Made by a program: the position numbers and the translations under genes. From the NCBI RefSeq assembly GCF_013284035.1, contig NZ_CP054141.1, forward strand, positions 3,534,001-3,598,000: DNA of 64,000 nt. Direction: 5' to 3'. Shown here piece after piece: positions 55,016-63,640 of the stretch (position 1 is its first letter; each line of letters begins with the position of its first letter). Source of the stretch: Flavobacterium sp. M31R6. Lineage in GTDB: Bacteria > Bacteroidota > Bacteroidia > Flavobacteriales > Flavobacteriaceae. The notes below the pieces were generated by a model that searched no databases, was not told where the DNA came from, and saw only the letters and a list, made by a program, of their open reading frames with translations.

Positions 55016-56599
55016 ATGGTACAAAACCAAGAAGACGATTTAGTAGAATACGGCATTAACAGGGTCATCATCACGATAACCTGTATCATGTGTGCTTTGC
55101 TCGAAATTGTAGATACTACGATTGTAAACGTAGCTTTAAATAATATGAGAGGTAGTCTTGGTGCTACCCTAACCGATATCGCCTGGGTAATTACTGCGTA
55201 TGCTATTGCAAACGTAATTGTAATCCCGATGACGAGTTGGTTGTCACAGCAATTTGGGCGTCGTAATTACTTTGCAACTTCCATTGTTATTTTTACAGTG
55301 GCTTCCTTTTTGTGCGGTAATGCTACAAATATATGGGAACTCGTGGCCTTTCGATTCATACAGGGTCTAGGTGGAGGAGCTTTATTAGTAACTGCGCAAA
55401 CCATTATAACCGAGAGTTATCCCGTGGCAAAAAGAGGAATGGCACAGGCTATTTACGGAATGGGAGTTATCGTTGGGCCAACATTGGGACCGCCATTGGG
55501 AGGTTATATTGTTGACCATTTTTCTTGGCCTTTCATTTTTTACATCAACATTCCAATAGGTATTATCGCAACTTTACTAACCATTGGTTATGTGAAAAGC
55601 CCAAAATATGGAGACAAACTAAAAGCAAACCAAGTCGATTGGTGGGGAATTGGACTCTTGGCAACTTTCATTGGTTCCTTGCAATTTGTCTTGGAGCATG
55701 GTCAACAGGACGACTGGTTCAATGACAGTATGATTCTGACATTAAGCGTAATTTCTGTTTTTGGTTTAGTGCTGTTTATATGGCGAGAACTCACCTATAA
55801 GCATCCAATTGTGAATCTGAAAGTATTAAAAGACAGTAACCTTAGAATCGGAACCATTATGTCTTTCATTATGGGATTTGGATTGTATGGATCGACATTT
55901 ATCATTCCAGTATACACCCAATCTCTATTAGGATGGACAGCTACCGATGCAGGTTTATTGTTAATTCCAAGTTCCATAACAACAGGTATTATGATGCCTT
56001 TTATAGGTAAAATGATTCAGCGTGGAGTACCTCAAGCCTATATGGTTGCAGTAGGATTCCTAGTATTTTTTCTTTTCACCTTTTTGATGCGTGGTGTAAT
56101 GACACCAGATACTGGCGTTGAACACATGTTTTGGCCATTAATTCTTAGAGGTGTTGGTTTGGGATTATTATTTGTTCCTATTACCACTTTATCATTGTCA
56201 ACCCTAAAAGGGAAACATATTGGTGAAGGTGCTGCATTTACGGGAATGATGCGACAATTAGGAGGTTCATTCGGTATTGCAATTATTACCACTTACCTCA
56301 CCAGGCTCAATCAGGAACATCGCGTGAATTTAATTTCATACCTTGACCAGTCTTCTTATAAAGTACAGCAAACAGTTCATCAACTCCAAATGGGTTTTAT
56401 GGCCAAAGGATATACTGCCAATGAGGCCTTGTCCAAAGCCTATAAAGTGCTCGAAGGAAAAGTAATGCAGCAAAGTTCCGTACTGTCATTTATGGACATC
56501 TTTATGTATCTCGGCATCTTATTCCTGCTGTGTATTCCTTTTATTCTTTTGATCAAAAAAGGAAAAAACAAAATAGATCCAGCCGATGCAATGCACTAG
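55016..56599 (+). CDS. DHA2-type MFS multidrug exporter (EmrB/QacA family)
   Basis: The 527-residue protein has about 14 membrane helices. The DHA2 motifs are visible: LEIVDTTIVNVALNNM in helix 1, WLSQQFGRRN in loop 2-3, RFIQGLGGGALL in helix 4 and GPTLGPPLGGYI in helix 5. It is a proton-coupled exporter expected to act with the adaptor and TolC encoded upstream under the TTG-start TetR repressor. Confidence 0.93.
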   Translation: MVQNQEDDLVEYGINRVIITITCIMCALLEIVDTTIVNVALNNMRGSLGATLTDIAWVITAYAIANVIVIPMTSWLSQQFGRRNYFATSIVIFTVASFLCGNATNIWELVAFRFIQGLGGGALLVTAQTIITESYPVAKRGMAQAIYGMGVIVGPTLGPPLGGYIVDHFSWPFIFYINIPIGIIATLLTIGYVKSPKYGDKLKANQVDWWGIGLLATFIGSLQFVLEHGQQDDWFNDSMILTLSVISVFGLVLFIWRELTYKHPIVNLKVLKDSNLRIGTIMSFIMGFGLYGSTFIIPVYTQSLLGWTATDAGLLLIPSSITTGIMMPFIGKMIQRGVPQAYMVAVGFLVFFLFTFLMRGVMTPDTGVEHMFWPLILRGVGLGLLFVPITTLSLSTLKGKHIGEGAAFTGMMRQLGGSFGIAIITTYLTRLNQEHRVNLISYLDQSSYKVQQTVHQLQMGFMAKGYTANEALSKAYKVLEGKVMQQSSVLSFMDIFMYLGILFLLCIPFILLIKKGKNKIDPADAMH

Positions 56600-56660
56600 A
56601 TTGCAGAACTCAGGTGGCAGATTTCAGAAAATAGAATGCAGATTGGCAGGTTGTTAATTA
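56600..56660 (+). repeat. GCAGATT-type degenerate repeats, left block
   Basis: Units such as GGCAGATTTCAG and TGCAGATTGGCAGG lie left of element K. An inverted set lies on the other side at 56868-56958. Confidence 0.6.
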
Positions 56661-56788
56661 GGAGCAGAAAGATTAGGCTTTTTCAGCCGGCATTAGTCCC
56701 GCTTTCCGTTACAATCTCATAAGCCGAACCCCGGCTTATGAGGATTTTCACTGCAATCGGGGCTAAAGAAAGAGATTTCGATTTTTGC
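56661..56788 (+). repeat. Dispersed structured repeat element K, copy 2
   Basis: Starts GGAGCAGAAAGATT, then CCCGCTTTCC, the central hairpin ATAAGCCG-N5-CGGCTTAT, AGGATTTTCACTGCAATCGG and GGGCTAAAG. Compared with 39037-39163, the hairpin arms change on both sides so pairing is kept. An outer stem TAGTCCCG / CGGGGCTA is also possible. Confidence 0.8.
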
Positions 56789-56811
56789 CACAATCAAAAA
56801 AATAAACAAAT

Positions 56812-56860
56812 AAAAAGCTCCGAATTTCACTAATCAATAGTGAGATTCGGAGCTTTTTTT
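56812..56860. terminator. Bidirectional terminator between convergent genes
   Basis: Very strong stem AAAAAGCTCCGAAT-N-TCACTA / TAGTGA-N-ATTCGGAGCTTTTT with A/T runs on both sides, between the EmrB-like gene and yaaA. Confidence 0.92.
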
Positions 56861-56867
56861 ATTTCTG

Positions 56868-56958
56868 CACAGAAATCTGCCTTCTAAATTCTTAATTCTG
56901 CTATCTGCAAACTTAAATCTACTATCCGAAATCTGCCTTCTGCAACCTGAAACCTACC
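56868..56958 (-). repeat. GCAGATT-type degenerate repeats, right block
   Basis: Inverted relatives of the left block (AATCTGCC, ATCTGCAA, TCTGCAACCTG) run into the 3' end of yaaA. Confidence 0.6.
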
Positions 56959-57712
56959 TAGTAAAAACCAAGTTATTCCCTTTGGACAAATTAGCGTCAA
57001 ACTGATAACCTTCGTAATTGAATCCTTTTAAATCATCAAGAGTTTGGGCATTGGTATCTAGAATATAACGCACCATTAATCCCCTAGCCTTCTTGGCGAA
57101 AAAACTGATTATTTTCAAGGTTCCGTCTTTATAATCTTTAAATTCTGGCGTAATAACAGGAACCTTCAAAGCTTTCACATCCACAGCCGAAAAATATTCG
57201 TTGCTCGCCAAGTTGATAAACAACTCCCCTTTTTTAAGCTCTTTGTTCAATGAAGCGGTGATATTTTTTTTCCAAAACTCATATAAATTTTTGCTTTCGC
57301 CAATGGGTAATTTCGTCCCCATTTCAAGACGGTAAGGCTGAATTAAATCCAATGGTTTCAAATATCCATACAAGCCTGATAAAATTCGCAAACTATCTTG
57401 AAGCTGTTCTAATTTATCCATCGGAATCGAATAAGCATCCAATCCCGTATAAACATCGCCATCAAAAGCATATACTGCCGGACGCGCATTTTCGGGTGTA
57501 AAAGGAGTTTTCCAATCTTGGTTACGTTTCCAGTTCAAATCGGCCAATTTATCTGAAATCGACATCAATTCTGATAAGTTCTTAGGTGATTGTTGCTTTA
57601 AAACTTTATGAACCTGTCTGGATTCTTTTAGAAAAGAAGAACTTGTATATCGAGATGTTGGTAATTCTTTTTCGAAATTTAAGGATTTGGCAGGAGATAG
57701 TACAATTTTCAT
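56954..57712 (-). CDS. yaaA: YaaA peroxide-stress protein (DUF328)
   Basis: The 252-residue protein begins MKIVLSPAKSLNFE and has AVYAFDGDVYTGLDA, LRILSGLYGYLKPLD, YRLEMGTKLP, LASNEYFSAVD and FFAKKARGLMVRYI, all typical of YaaA. In E. coli YaaA limits free iron and oxidative DNA damage and binds DNA. It is alone and convergent with the EmrB-like gene. Confidence 0.94.
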   Translation of the reverse strand: MKIVLSPAKSLNFEKELPTSRYTSSSFLKESRQVHKVLKQQSPKNLSELMSISDKLADLNWKRNQDWKTPFTPENARPAVYAFDGDVYTGLDAYSIPMDKLEQLQDSLRILSGLYGYLKPLDLIQPYRLEMGTKLPIGESKNLYEFWKKNITASLNKELKKGELFINLASNEYFSAVDVKALKVPVITPEFKDYKDGTLKIISFFAKKARGLMVRYILDTNAQTLDDLKGFNYEGYQFDANLSKGNNLVFTR

Positions 57713-57750
57713 ATTTGACGGGGCTTTCGAATTCTTTTTATTTACAATTT

Positions 57751-57758
57751 CAAAAGTA
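57751..57758 (-). promoter_or_regulatory. -7 element of yaaA
   Basis: The minus strand reads TACTTTTG, 39 bp before the ATG. No clear -33. Confidence 0.5.
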
Positions 57759-57870
57759 CAAATTGAAATCTAGAATTTAGAAACTCTGAATTGAATTGTT
57801 TAATGCAATCATAGATTTTTAAAATGAATGTCATTAATTCACACCAAGAATCTAAAAACTTTGGGACTCT

Positions 57871-57910
57871 GTGCCTTTGCGTGAAATTGGCTCGCAAAGA
57901 CGCAAAGCAC
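57871..57910. repeat. GTGCTTTGCGT-type inverted repeat
   Basis: GTGCCTTTGCGT and ACGCAAAGCAC pair around a 17-base loop in the divergent spacer between yaaA and a GNAT gene. Confidence 0.7.
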
Positions 57911-57973
57911 AAAAGCTGACTATTTATAAAACAAAGGAACAGCATTAGTCACCCATGGTTATAGTATTTTGTC

Positions 57974-57981
57974 TATTTTTG
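57974..57981 (+). promoter_or_regulatory. -7 element of the GNAT/MFS pair
   Basis: TATTTTTG matches TAnnTTTG, 28 bp before the ATG. Confidence 0.5.
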
Positions 57982-58009
57982 ATTTTATAAAGAAATAAAA
58001 CCGTTTCCA

Positions 58010-58534
58010 ATGATTGAAATCAAAAGAGCCCATTTAGAAGACCTTATCACAATACAAAACATAGGCATAAAGTGTTTCACCGAAACTTTCTCGGAGATAA
58101 ACACTCCTGAAAATATGGAGAAATACCTTCAGGAAAATTTCAACACAGAACAATTAACTTTAGAAATAAACAATCCTGACTCTCCTTTTTACATAGCTTT
58201 TTGGGATAATGAACCTGTTGGTTATCTAAAATTAAATTTTGGAAATGCTCAAACCGAAACAATAAAAGACGATACAATCGAAATCCAACGCATTTATGTT
58301 TTAAAAGCTTTTCACGGAAAAAAATTAGGGCAGCTATTACTGGACCAAGCCATAAAAGTTGCACAAGAATATCACGTCGATTATATTTGGCTGGGCGTCT
58401 GGGAAGAAAACCACAGAGCCTTGCAATTTTATTCCAAAAATGGATTTGTCACATTCGACAAACATATCTTCATTTTAGGCAATGACCAACAAACCGATTT
58501 ATTAATGAAACTTGAAATAAAGACTAAATCCTAA
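58010..58534 (+). CDS. GNAT family N-acetyltransferase, PaiA-like
   Basis: The 174-residue protein has the acetyl-CoA loop RIYVLKAFHGKKLGQLLLD and the family end LGVWEENHRALQFYSKNGF. The overall pattern (IGIKCFTETFSEINTPENM at the start) recalls spermidine/spermine acetyltransferases of PaiA type. Its stop shares a base with the next gene's ATG, so the two are coupled. Confidence 0.87.
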   Translation: MIEIKRAHLEDLITIQNIGIKCFTETFSEINTPENMEKYLQENFNTEQLTLEINNPDSPFYIAFWDNEPVGYLKLNFGNAQTETIKDDTIEIQRIYVLKAFHGKKLGQLLLDQAIKVAQEYHVDYIWLGVWEENHRALQFYSKNGFVTFDKHIFILGNDQQTDLLMKLEIKTKS

Positions 58535-59811
58535 TGACAGACATTTCCCCATCAATAACAAAAAATTCGAAATCCATACTCAATGCTGCAGTGATTGTAG
58601 CCGCTCTTGGCTATTTTGTTGACATTTATGACTTATTACTTTTTGGGATTGTTCGCACCGATAGTTTAAAAGACCTTGGAATAACAGGAGACGCAGTTAG
58701 AAACCAAGGCGAATATCTTATCAGTATGCAAATGTTCGGTATGCTTTTCGGCGGGATTTTATGGGGCATTTTAGGAGACAAAAAGGGACGAATATCCGTT
58801 TTATTTGGTTCAATTTTACTGTATTCGATGGCTAATATTGCCAACGGAATGGTAACTACTGTTGATGGATATGCGTTTTGGCGATTGATTGCAGGAATTG
58901 GACTTGCGGGAGAATTGGGGGCAGGAATCACTTTGGTTGCCGAGTCCCTGCCGAAAGACAAAAGGGGCTACGGAACTATGATTGTAGCTTCGGTAGGTGT
59001 ATCGGGAGCGGTTGCCGCCTATTTGGTCTATCAATTTTTCCAGGATTGGCGTTTATGCTATTATGCAGGAGGTGGTCTTGGTATCCTGCTATTGTTTTTA
59101 AGAATCAGTATTACCGAATCAGGTATGTTCAAGCAAGTACAGCAAAGTGAGGAAAAGAAAGGAGATTTTCTGTCTTTGTTTACCAACTCAAAAAGATTTT
59201 CAAAATACCTTCAATGCATACTTATTGGAATTCCACTTTGGTTTTTGGTAGGCGTTTTGATTACTTTTTCACCCGAATTTGCAAAAGCCCTTGGTGTGCA
59301 ACAAGCCGAAACTATAGCTGCGGGAAAAGCAATTGCTTTTTGCTACAGCGGTTTGGTTGTTGGAGACATTGCCAGCGGATTATTAAGCCAATGGCTAAAA
59401 AGCCGAAAAAAAATCATGGGCCTCTTTTTGATTTCTAACCTAATCATGGTTTTTGTCTATTTGAATGCCTACGGAATTTCGGTTTCGACTTTCTATTTGC
59501 TTTGTTTTGCAATGGGAGTTTCTGTTGGCTACTGGGTTCTATTCGTAACCATAGCTGCCGAGCAATTTGGAACCAACATCAGAGCTACAGTAACAACAAC
59601 GGTTCCTAATTTTGTTAGGGGTTCGCTTCCGTTAATTATTTTGATCTATAGCTTCTTCCGCGACCGTCTCTTTCATGGTGATATTCTTAAATCTGGAATG
59701 ATTGTTGGCTCCTTATTATCAATCATTTCCCTATTGGCACTGGGGAAATTAAAGGAGACTTTCCATGTAGATTTGGATTATTCTGAGAGCAATGATGAAA
59801 CTTTTATTTAA
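58534..59811 (+). CDS. MFS transporter, metabolite:H+ symporter type
   Basis: The 425-residue protein has about 12 membrane helices. It has LGYFVDIYDLLLFGIV in helix 1, GILGDKKGRISVLFG between helices 2 and 3 and FWRLIAGIGLAGELGAGITL in helix 4, which places it with the sugar/metabolite-proton symporters rather than drug exporters. The start overlaps the GNAT stop by one base. Substrate unknown; it may import a compound acetylated by the neighbour. Confidence 0.88.
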   Translation: MTDISPSITKNSKSILNAAVIVAALGYFVDIYDLLLFGIVRTDSLKDLGITGDAVRNQGEYLISMQMFGMLFGGILWGILGDKKGRISVLFGSILLYSMANIANGMVTTVDGYAFWRLIAGIGLAGELGAGITLVAESLPKDKRGYGTMIVASVGVSGAVAAYLVYQFFQDWRLCYYAGGGLGILLLFLRISITESGMFKQVQQSEEKKGDFLSLFTNSKRFSKYLQCILIGIPLWFLVGVLITFSPEFAKALGVQQAETIAAGKAIAFCYSGLVVGDIASGLLSQWLKSRKKIMGLFLISNLIMVFVYLNAYGISVSTFYLLCFAMGVSVGYWVLFVTIAAEQFGTNIRATVTTTVPNFVRGSLPLIILIYSFFRDRLFHGDILKSGMIVGSLLSIISLLALGKLKETFHVDLDYSESNDETFI

Positions 59812-59841
59812 GTGAGATGAAGTAAATTTCTATTTATTTTT

Positions 59842-59849
59842 TATATTTG
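59842..59849 (+). promoter_or_regulatory. -7 element of the adenosine deaminase gene
   Basis: TATATTTG lies 16 bp before the ATG at 59865. It excludes the in-frame TTG at 59847 as a start. Confidence 0.6.
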
Positions 59850-59864
59850 AATGAAATTTATATA

Positions 59865-61280
59865 ATGAAGATATTTTTCACCTTCCTTTTTTATACCCTA
59901 TTCCAAGTAGGTTTTGCACAATCTGCCAATCAATATTTTGAAAAAATAAGAGATAATGAAGTTGAACTCACAGCTTTCTTTGCTCAAATGCCAAAAGGTG
60001 GCGATTTACACCATCATTATTCTGGTTCAATTTATGCAGAACCACTATTAACTCACGCCATTGCCGAAGATTTTTATCTTAATACACAAACCATGACTGT
60101 AAGTCAAGAAAAACAGAATGGAAGTGACTGGGTACAATTTTCGATTTTACAAAAGAATGGCGAATTAGACAACTACAAACAAAAAATAATACATAAATGG
60201 TCTGTCAAAGATTATAATAATGTTGATTATCCTTCGGATAAATTATTTTTTGAATCCTTTATGAAGTTTGAACCTGCAACAAACAATAATTTTGGAGCCG
60301 GTTTATTGGAACTAAAAAACAGGGCAATCAAAGAAAATGTAAGCTACATCGAAACCCAGTTATCGACTATTCCCTGTGCGATAAAAACAGATGATTTGAC
60401 AAAATACAATACCAATTTGAGAAAATTTGCGGCAAGCAAAAATGAAAAAGCCGTTATGCAATCTTTGGATTCCTTGTATACAATTTTCAATCAAAAAGAA
60501 GCCAAAAAATACGCCGCCGATTTCAATACTAACTTTGTTGCAAAAATGCACAAAGAGCTTAAAATTGATGACAGTCAATTTACGATGCGCTATCAAAACT
60601 TTGTTTTGCGTTTCATGGAACCAGTTGACTTATTCAAAAATTTAGTTGTTGCTTTTATTTCTGCTGACAGTAGTCCGCTGATGGCTGGAGTGAATATCGT
60701 TTCTCCCGAAGATGGTGAAACATCAATGAAAGATTATTGGTTACATATGGTGATGTTCAAATATTGTCACAGCCATTTTCCAAAAGTAAAATACTCCATG
60801 CATGCAGGTGAACTCACACTTGGATTGGTTCGTCCAGAGGAATTGTCTTGGCACATCAATGCGGCTGTTTATACTGCTGGTGCCAATAGAATTGGACATG
60901 GAGTTGATATGGCCTACGAAGAAAAGAGTTATGATTTAATGCGCTATATGGCAAAGAATAACATTCCGATTGAAATTAACCTCACCAGTAATGAATTCAT
61001 TCTAAAAGTAAAAGAAAACCGCCATCCCATTCTATTGTACAAAGAATTTGGAGTGCCAATTGTCATTAGTACTGATGATGCCGGAATATTGCGAACCAAT
61101 ATGACAGAGCAATATGTTTTACTGGCAAAAAGATATAAAACCATTTCTTATTCCGATATCAAACAATTTGTTTACAACAGCATTAACTATAGTTTTATTC
61201 AAGATCCTGCGGTAAAAAAACAATTAATTCGAGACTTGGATAATCGTTTTAAGACTTTTGAAGCTAATTTTACAAATTAG
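59865..61280 (+). CDS. Secreted adenosine deaminase-like enzyme
   Basis: The start at 59865 (MKIFFTFLFYTLFQVGFAQS) gives a signal peptide of about 19 residues. The 471-residue protein has the zinc and substrate motifs of adenosine deaminases: MPKGGDLHHHYSGSIY, SMHAGE, NRIGHGVDMA and VISTDDAGI. The secreted form resembles ADGF-type enzymes that turn adenosine to inosine outside the cytoplasm. It is a single gene downstream of the MFS transporter. Confidence 0.9.
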   Translation: MKIFFTFLFYTLFQVGFAQSANQYFEKIRDNEVELTAFFAQMPKGGDLHHHYSGSIYAEPLLTHAIAEDFYLNTQTMTVSQEKQNGSDWVQFSILQKNGELDNYKQKIIHKWSVKDYNNVDYPSDKLFFESFMKFEPATNNNFGAGLLELKNRAIKENVSYIETQLSTIPCAIKTDDLTKYNTNLRKFAASKNEKAVMQSLDSLYTIFNQKEAKKYAADFNTNFVAKMHKELKIDDSQFTMRYQNFVLRFMEPVDLFKNLVVAFISADSSPLMAGVNIVSPEDGETSMKDYWLHMVMFKYCHSHFPKVKYSMHAGELTLGLVRPEELSWHINAAVYTAGANRIGHGVDMAYEEKSYDLMRYMAKNNIPIEINLTSNEFILKVKENRHPILLYKEFGVPIVISTDDAGILRTNMTEQYVLLAKRYKTISYSDIKQFVYNSINYSFIQDPAVKKQLIRDLDNRFKTFEANFTN

Positions 61281-61308
61281 TTTATAATGCAAAACACATA
61301 GTAACAAA

Positions 61309-62550
61309 ATGAGACATTGGGACATTCTTTTATCCAATCAAGTTGACAAAAAAACCTTTATAAATACTTTACTTTCAGGAGATATTCAGGGGGAATTATC
61401 GGTTTTCAATTCGTTAAACGGAATCCTGTATTCTGACATTTCCATTCAAAAATTAATCGAAGAAGAATACCAATATGATTCGATTGAAGCTACCACCGAA
61501 TCCAAACGAAACCTTCGCACCTTTTCATCAGGGGAACGAAAAAAAGAATTTTTAAAATATTGTCTAAAGAAAAATCCTGACTTTATCATTCTGGACAATC
61601 CTATGGATCATCTGGATCAAGCTTCCCGAATTGAATTAACATTCGCAATTGAAGCAATTTTGAGCTCTGTTCGAATTATCCAATTGGTCAACCGAACTGT
61701 TGATTTACTTCCTTTTATTCCCAATAAAGCACTGATAGCGGATAATTCATTTGAGTTGAAATCCATAAATACAATAGAAAATAATTCATTTGAAAACGAC
61801 AGCCATAAAATACCGATTCACAAAGAAGTTTTCGATGACCGCGTTCTGGTTAAAATGAATGCCATATCCGTTTCCTATGATGAAAGACCAATTATCGATT
61901 CTCTTTCTTGGACTATAAAACAAGGGGATTTTTGGCATCTTACCGGGCCAAACGGTTCTGGAAAAAGCACATTATTATCACTAATTTCTGGTGATAATCC
62001 TAAAGGTTACGGACAGGATGTAGAACTTTTTGGAAGAAAAAAAGGAAGTGGCGAAAGTATTTGGAAAATCAAAAAACAAATTGGTTTTTTCAATACGGCA
62101 ATGACCGACTTATTTAATAAAAGTTATAGTCTGGAAGAAATGATTCTCTCTGGATTTTTTGATTCCATCGGATTATACAGAGAACCCACAACCTTACAGC
62201 GAACAATAGCGGCACAATGGCTTGAAGCGATTCAAATGATCCACCTGAAAAACAAAATATTCAACCGCCTTTCCATCGGACAACAGAGAGTTGCCCTTAT
62301 CGCCCGTGCAGTTATTAAACATCCTCCCCTATTGATTCTGGACGAACCTCTTGAAGGTTTGGATGACCAAAATATAGCATTGGTAACTCAACTTATCAAT
62401 TTAATAAAGAAAGAAACCAATATAGCCATCCTATTCGTTTCCCACCGAATAGAACCGAATCTTTCCCCAGATTCTATTTTAGAATTAACCCCAAGCGCAA
62501 CTGGTTCTAAGGGAATTATAAAACATCATTTTGGAACTGAAATAAAATAA
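61309..62550 (+). CDS. ModF-like tandem ABC ATPase with degenerate first domain
   Basis: The 413-residue soluble protein has two ABC units. The first (about 1-150) lacks a Walker A but keeps an FSSGERKKE signature (72-80) and a Walker-B-like FIILDNPMDHLD (92-103). The second is complete: Walker A GPNGSGKST (213-221), LSIGQQ (321-326) and LLILDEPLEGLDD (341-353). The layout matches ModF/PhrA-type proteins. No permease is adjacent, so the role is open. It ends in a strong terminator. Confidence 0.87.
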   Translation: MRHWDILLSNQVDKKTFINTLLSGDIQGELSVFNSLNGILYSDISIQKLIEEEYQYDSIEATTESKRNLRTFSSGERKKEFLKYCLKKNPDFIILDNPMDHLDQASRIELTFAIEAILSSVRIIQLVNRTVDLLPFIPNKALIADNSFELKSINTIENNSFENDSHKIPIHKEVFDDRVLVKMNAISVSYDERPIIDSLSWTIKQGDFWHLTGPNGSGKSTLLSLISGDNPKGYGQDVELFGRKKGSGESIWKIKKQIGFFNTAMTDLFNKSYSLEEMILSGFFDSIGLYREPTTLQRTIAAQWLEAIQMIHLKNKIFNRLSIGQQRVALIARAVIKHPPLLILDEPLEGLDDQNIALVTQLINLIKKETNIAILFVSHRIEPNLSPDSILELTPSATGSKGIIKHHFGTEIK

Positions 62551-62561
62551 CGTATTCCATA

Positions 62562-62588
62562 AAAAAAGCCCCGAATTTCGGGGCTTTA
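62562..62588. terminator. Bidirectional terminator between convergent genes
   Basis: Stem AAAGCCCCGAA / TTCGGGGCTTT with a minimal loop separates the ABC gene (+) from rluD (-). Confidence 0.9.
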
Positions 62589-62599
62589 CTATTTCATTT

Positions 62600-63640
62600 T
62601 TAATCTTCTTCGGCATGATGTGATTTCGAATATCCTCTCCATTTCTCTATACAATCTTTAAAATCCTGAGGCAATTCTGTGTCAAAACGCATCATTTCAC
62701 CCGTATTCGGATGAACGAAACCAAGTGTTTTGGCATGCAGCGCCTGACGTGGTAAAGCTTTGAAACAATTTTCGATGAACTGTTTGTATTTCGTAAATGT
62801 GGTTCCTTTCAAAATCAAGTGTCCACCATAACGTTCATCATTAAAAAGCGGATGCCCAATATGTTTCAAGTGTGCACGAATCTGATGTGTTCTTCCTGTT
62901 TCCAATCGGCATGAAATCAAAGTCACATACCCAAAACGTTCCAGAACTTTATAATGCGTAATGGCAGGTTTCCCTATTTCTGGATCGGCAAAAACAGCCA
63001 TCTGCATGCGGTCTTTTAAGTGTCGCGCCAAGTTTCCTTCAATAGTTCCCTCCTCTGCTGCAACGTTCCCCCAAACCAAAGCAATATATTCTCTTTCCGA
63101 TGTTTTGGCTTCAAATTGTTTGGCTAAATGCGTCATTGCAGCTTCAGTTTTGGCAATAACCAATAATCCCGAAGTATCCTTATCAATTCTATGAACCAAT
63201 CCGGGACGCTCACTGCTGTTCATTGGCAAATTCTCAAAATGAAAAGCCAATGCATTCACCAAAGTTCCAGTATAATTCCCATGACCAGGATGTACTACCA
63301 ATCCAGGCGGTTTGTTTATTAACAAAAGTGCCTCATCCTCATAAACAATATCCAACGGAATATCCTCTGGATCTACCCTGTTTTCAAACGGCGGATGTGA
63401 CAACATCACCTGAATCACATCAAGGGGCTTCACTTTATAATTTGACTTTACAGTCAAGTCATTCACAAAAATATTCCCCTCGGTAGCAGCATTCTGAATT
63501 TTATTTCGTGTGGCATTTGGAATCATACCCATCAGGTATTTGTCAATCCTCAAAATCGCCTGTCCTTTCGGCACTTCATAACGAAAATGCTCAAATAACT
63601 CTTCGTCTAAATCCTCTATTTGCTCAATATTATTGTTCAT
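62600..63640 (-). CDS. rluD: RluD-type 23S rRNA pseudouridine synthase
   Basis: The ATG at 63640 (MNNNIEQIED) fits the family; an upstream extension overlaps the PASTA gene. The 346-residue protein has an S4 domain (AILRIDKYLMGMIPNATRNK, ~25-90) and the catalytic domain with Asp in HRIDKDTSGLLVIAKT, then LETGRTHQIRAHL and FNDERYGG. RluD isomerises uridines in helix 69 of 23S rRNA. RluA/C-type family members are alternatives, but the S4 domain and length fit RluD. It overlaps the PASTA gene by 11 bp. Confidence 0.9.
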   Translation of the reverse strand: MNNNIEQIEDLDEELFEHFRYEVPKGQAILRIDKYLMGMIPNATRNKIQNAATEGNIFVNDLTVKSNYKVKPLDVIQVMLSHPPFENRVDPEDIPLDIVYEDEALLLINKPPGLVVHPGHGNYTGTLVNALAFHFENLPMNSSERPGLVHRIDKDTSGLLVIAKTEAAMTHLAKQFEAKTSEREYIALVWGNVAAEEGTIEGNLARHLKDRMQMAVFADPEIGKPAITHYKVLERFGYVTLISCRLETGRTHQIRAHLKHIGHPLFNDERYGGHLILKGTTFTKYKQFIENCFKALPRQALHAKTLGFVHPNTGEMMRFDTELPQDFKDCIEKWRGYSKSHHAEED

